Shown: positions 4,787 through 5,745 of the stretch, piece after piece
How the letters are laid out: every line of letters starts with the position of its first letter
Position numbering within the stretch: the stretch's first letter is position 1
Source of the DNA: Hyphomicrobiaceae bacterium
Lineage (GTDB): Bacteria; Pseudomonadota; Alphaproteobacteria; Rhizobiales; Hyphomicrobiaceae
DNA length: 5,745 nucleotides
NCBI GenBank assembly: GCA_020442225.1
Contig: JAGRKR010000006.1
Coordinates: forward strand, 1-5,745
Direction of reading: 5' to 3'
The notes under the pieces: model-generated
Seen by the model: the letters and a program-made list of their open reading frames with translations, nothing else
Databases searched by the model: none
Told to the model about the DNA's origin: nothing
Translations under genes and position numbers: made by a program

Positions 4787-5745
4787 CGTCTGCACAGGCA
4801 AGCGAGGAAATCGACATCTCCCGGCGGCGCAGCCAGAGGCTGGTCGGTGCTGCGGTGCACCAGCACAAGGCGCTGACGCGGGCCGGACTGAGCGAGCGCG
4901 CCTTCACCTTCGCCTTTTCCGGTCTCGTCTATCCCCAGATCTGGGAGGACCCGGTCGTCGACATGGAGGCGATGGAGCTGGCGGACGGTCAGCACGTCGT
5001 GGCCATCGCCTCGGGCGGGTGCAACGTCCTGTCGTATCTCACGGCAGCAGCGGTGCGCATCACCGCGGTGGATCTCAATACCGCGCATATCGCGCTCAAT
5101 CGCCTGAAGCATGCGAGCCTGCGCCATCTCGACAGCTACGAGGCGTTTCATCGCTTCTTCGCCGACGCCGCCGCTGCCGACAACGTCCGTCTCTTCGACG
5201 AGCAGCTCGCACCCCATCTCGATGCCGAGACGCGGCGCTACTGGACCGCGCGCGACTGGCGTGGGCGGCGGCGCATCACGGCGTTCGCCCGCGGCTTCTA
5301 TCGGACCGGTCTCCTCGGCCGCTTCATCGCCACGGGGCACGGTCTGGCGCGCGCGCTCGGCGGCAATCCAGCGCGGATCGTGACGGCGCGCTCGCTGGAG
5401 GAGCAGCGTCAGATCTTCGAGCGCGAGATCAGGCCGCTCTTCGGGAAACGTCTGGTGCGGCGCCTGCTCGACCGGCCAGCGGCCCTGTTCGGGCTCGGCA
5501 TCCCGCCGGCACAGTACGACGCCCTGCGCGAGGGGCGGGCAATGCACGAGGTGATCGAGGAACGTCTCGAGCGCCTGGCGTGCGGGTTCGACCTCGCCGA
5601 CAACTATTTCGCCTGGCAGGCCTTCAACCGCGCCTACGGGCGGGGTGCCGGCGCGCCTCTGCCGCCCTATCTGCGGCGGGAGGCCTTCGAGACGCTGCGC
5701 CAGCGTATCGGCGAGGTGCGCGTGCTCAACGTCTCACTCACGGAT
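4783..5745 (+). CDS. btaA: DUF3419/BtaA-type S-adenosylmethionine:diacylglycerol 3-amino-3-carboxypropyltransferase, 3' end cut off
   Basis: The frame opens with ATG at 4783 and stays open for 321 codons to the window end. The family is about 400 residues, so roughly the last fifth is missing. Its start overlaps the glycosyltransferase stop (ATGA, 4783-4786), and GAAGGA at 4769-4774 lies eight bases upstream. Family landmarks are FSGLVYPQIWEDPVVDMEAM (45-64), the S-adenosylmethionine-binding IASGGCNVLSYLT (75-87), ITAVDLN (93-99) and DNYFAWQAFNRAYG (273-286), followed by LPPYLRREAFE. BtaA transfers the 3-amino-3-carboxypropyl group of S-adenosylmethionine to diacylglycerol, giving diacylglyceryl-homoserine. 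BtaB then N-methylates this to the betaine lipid DGTS. BtaB is not in view and could lie just downstream; some DUF3419 proteins are fused to it, but no methyltransferase precedes the domain here. Its place behind plcP supports the lipid role. The family call is firm; the exact product is inferred. Confidence 0.85.
   Translation, partial: MTSAQASEEIDISRRRSQRLVGAAVHQHKALTRAGLSERAFTFAFSGLVYPQIWEDPVVDMEAMELADGQHVVAIASGGCNVLSYLTAAAVRITAVDLNTAHIALNRLKHASLRHLDSYEAFHRFFADAAAADNVRLFDEQLAPHLDAETRRYWTARDWRGRRRITAFARGFYRTGLLGRFIATGHGLARALGGNPARIVTARSLEEQRQIFEREIRPLFGKRLVRRLLDRPAALFGLGIPPAQYDALREGRAMHEVIEERLERLACGFDLADNYFAWQAFNRAYGRGAGAPLPPYLRREAFETLRQRIGEVRVLNVSLTD

Noticed and set aside
3689..4801. Minus-strand open frame of 370 codons, and a second one at 4516-5547
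   Set aside because: Both lie opposite the glycosyltransferase and btaA genes, which carry clear motifs in their own frames.

Overview
The window is GC-rich with strongly G/C-biased third codon positions, and the protein types point to an alphaproteobacterium. The best pointer is a three-gene set typical of phosphate-starvation lipid remodelling in that class. The sequence alone does not fix an order or genus. There are five protein-coding genes and no tRNA, rRNA, CRISPR array, insertion sequence or phage gene. The two outermost genes run off the window ends.

Left part, minus strand (1-2728): a tartrate dehydrogenase/D-malate dehydrogenase-type enzyme of the isopropylmalate dehydrogenase family (2728 to 1652) is followed, after a 175-base gap, by a YtcJ-like metal-dependent amidohydrolase (1476 to beyond position 1). 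Both look catabolic. Their order would allow cotranscription, but the gap also carries a possible promoter of its own.

Middle (2729-2895): a 167-base divergent promoter region separates the two halves. It holds a candidate Pho box (2827-2844), an overlapping TGAC-N6-GTCA dyad and a perfect 12-base palindrome (2858-2869).

Right part, plus strand (2896-5745): three tightly packed genes form a clear operon, with a 1-base gap and then a 4-base ATGA overlap. They encode a calcineurin-like phosphoesterase of the PlcP type (often labelled LpxH-like), a GT4 glycosyltransferase, and a DUF3419/BtaA-type 3-amino-3-carboxypropyltransferase cut off by the window end. Read together, PlcP would cleave membrane phospholipid to diacylglycerol and a phosphorylated head group. 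The glycosyltransferase and BtaA would then turn the diacylglycerol into phosphorus-free glycolipid and betaine lipid. This is a compact phospholipid-replacement module, and the candidate Pho box upstream fits control by phosphate limitation. The components are known families. The most interesting features are that both diacylglycerol-consuming branches sit in one translationally coupled operon, and that the regulatory site can be tested.
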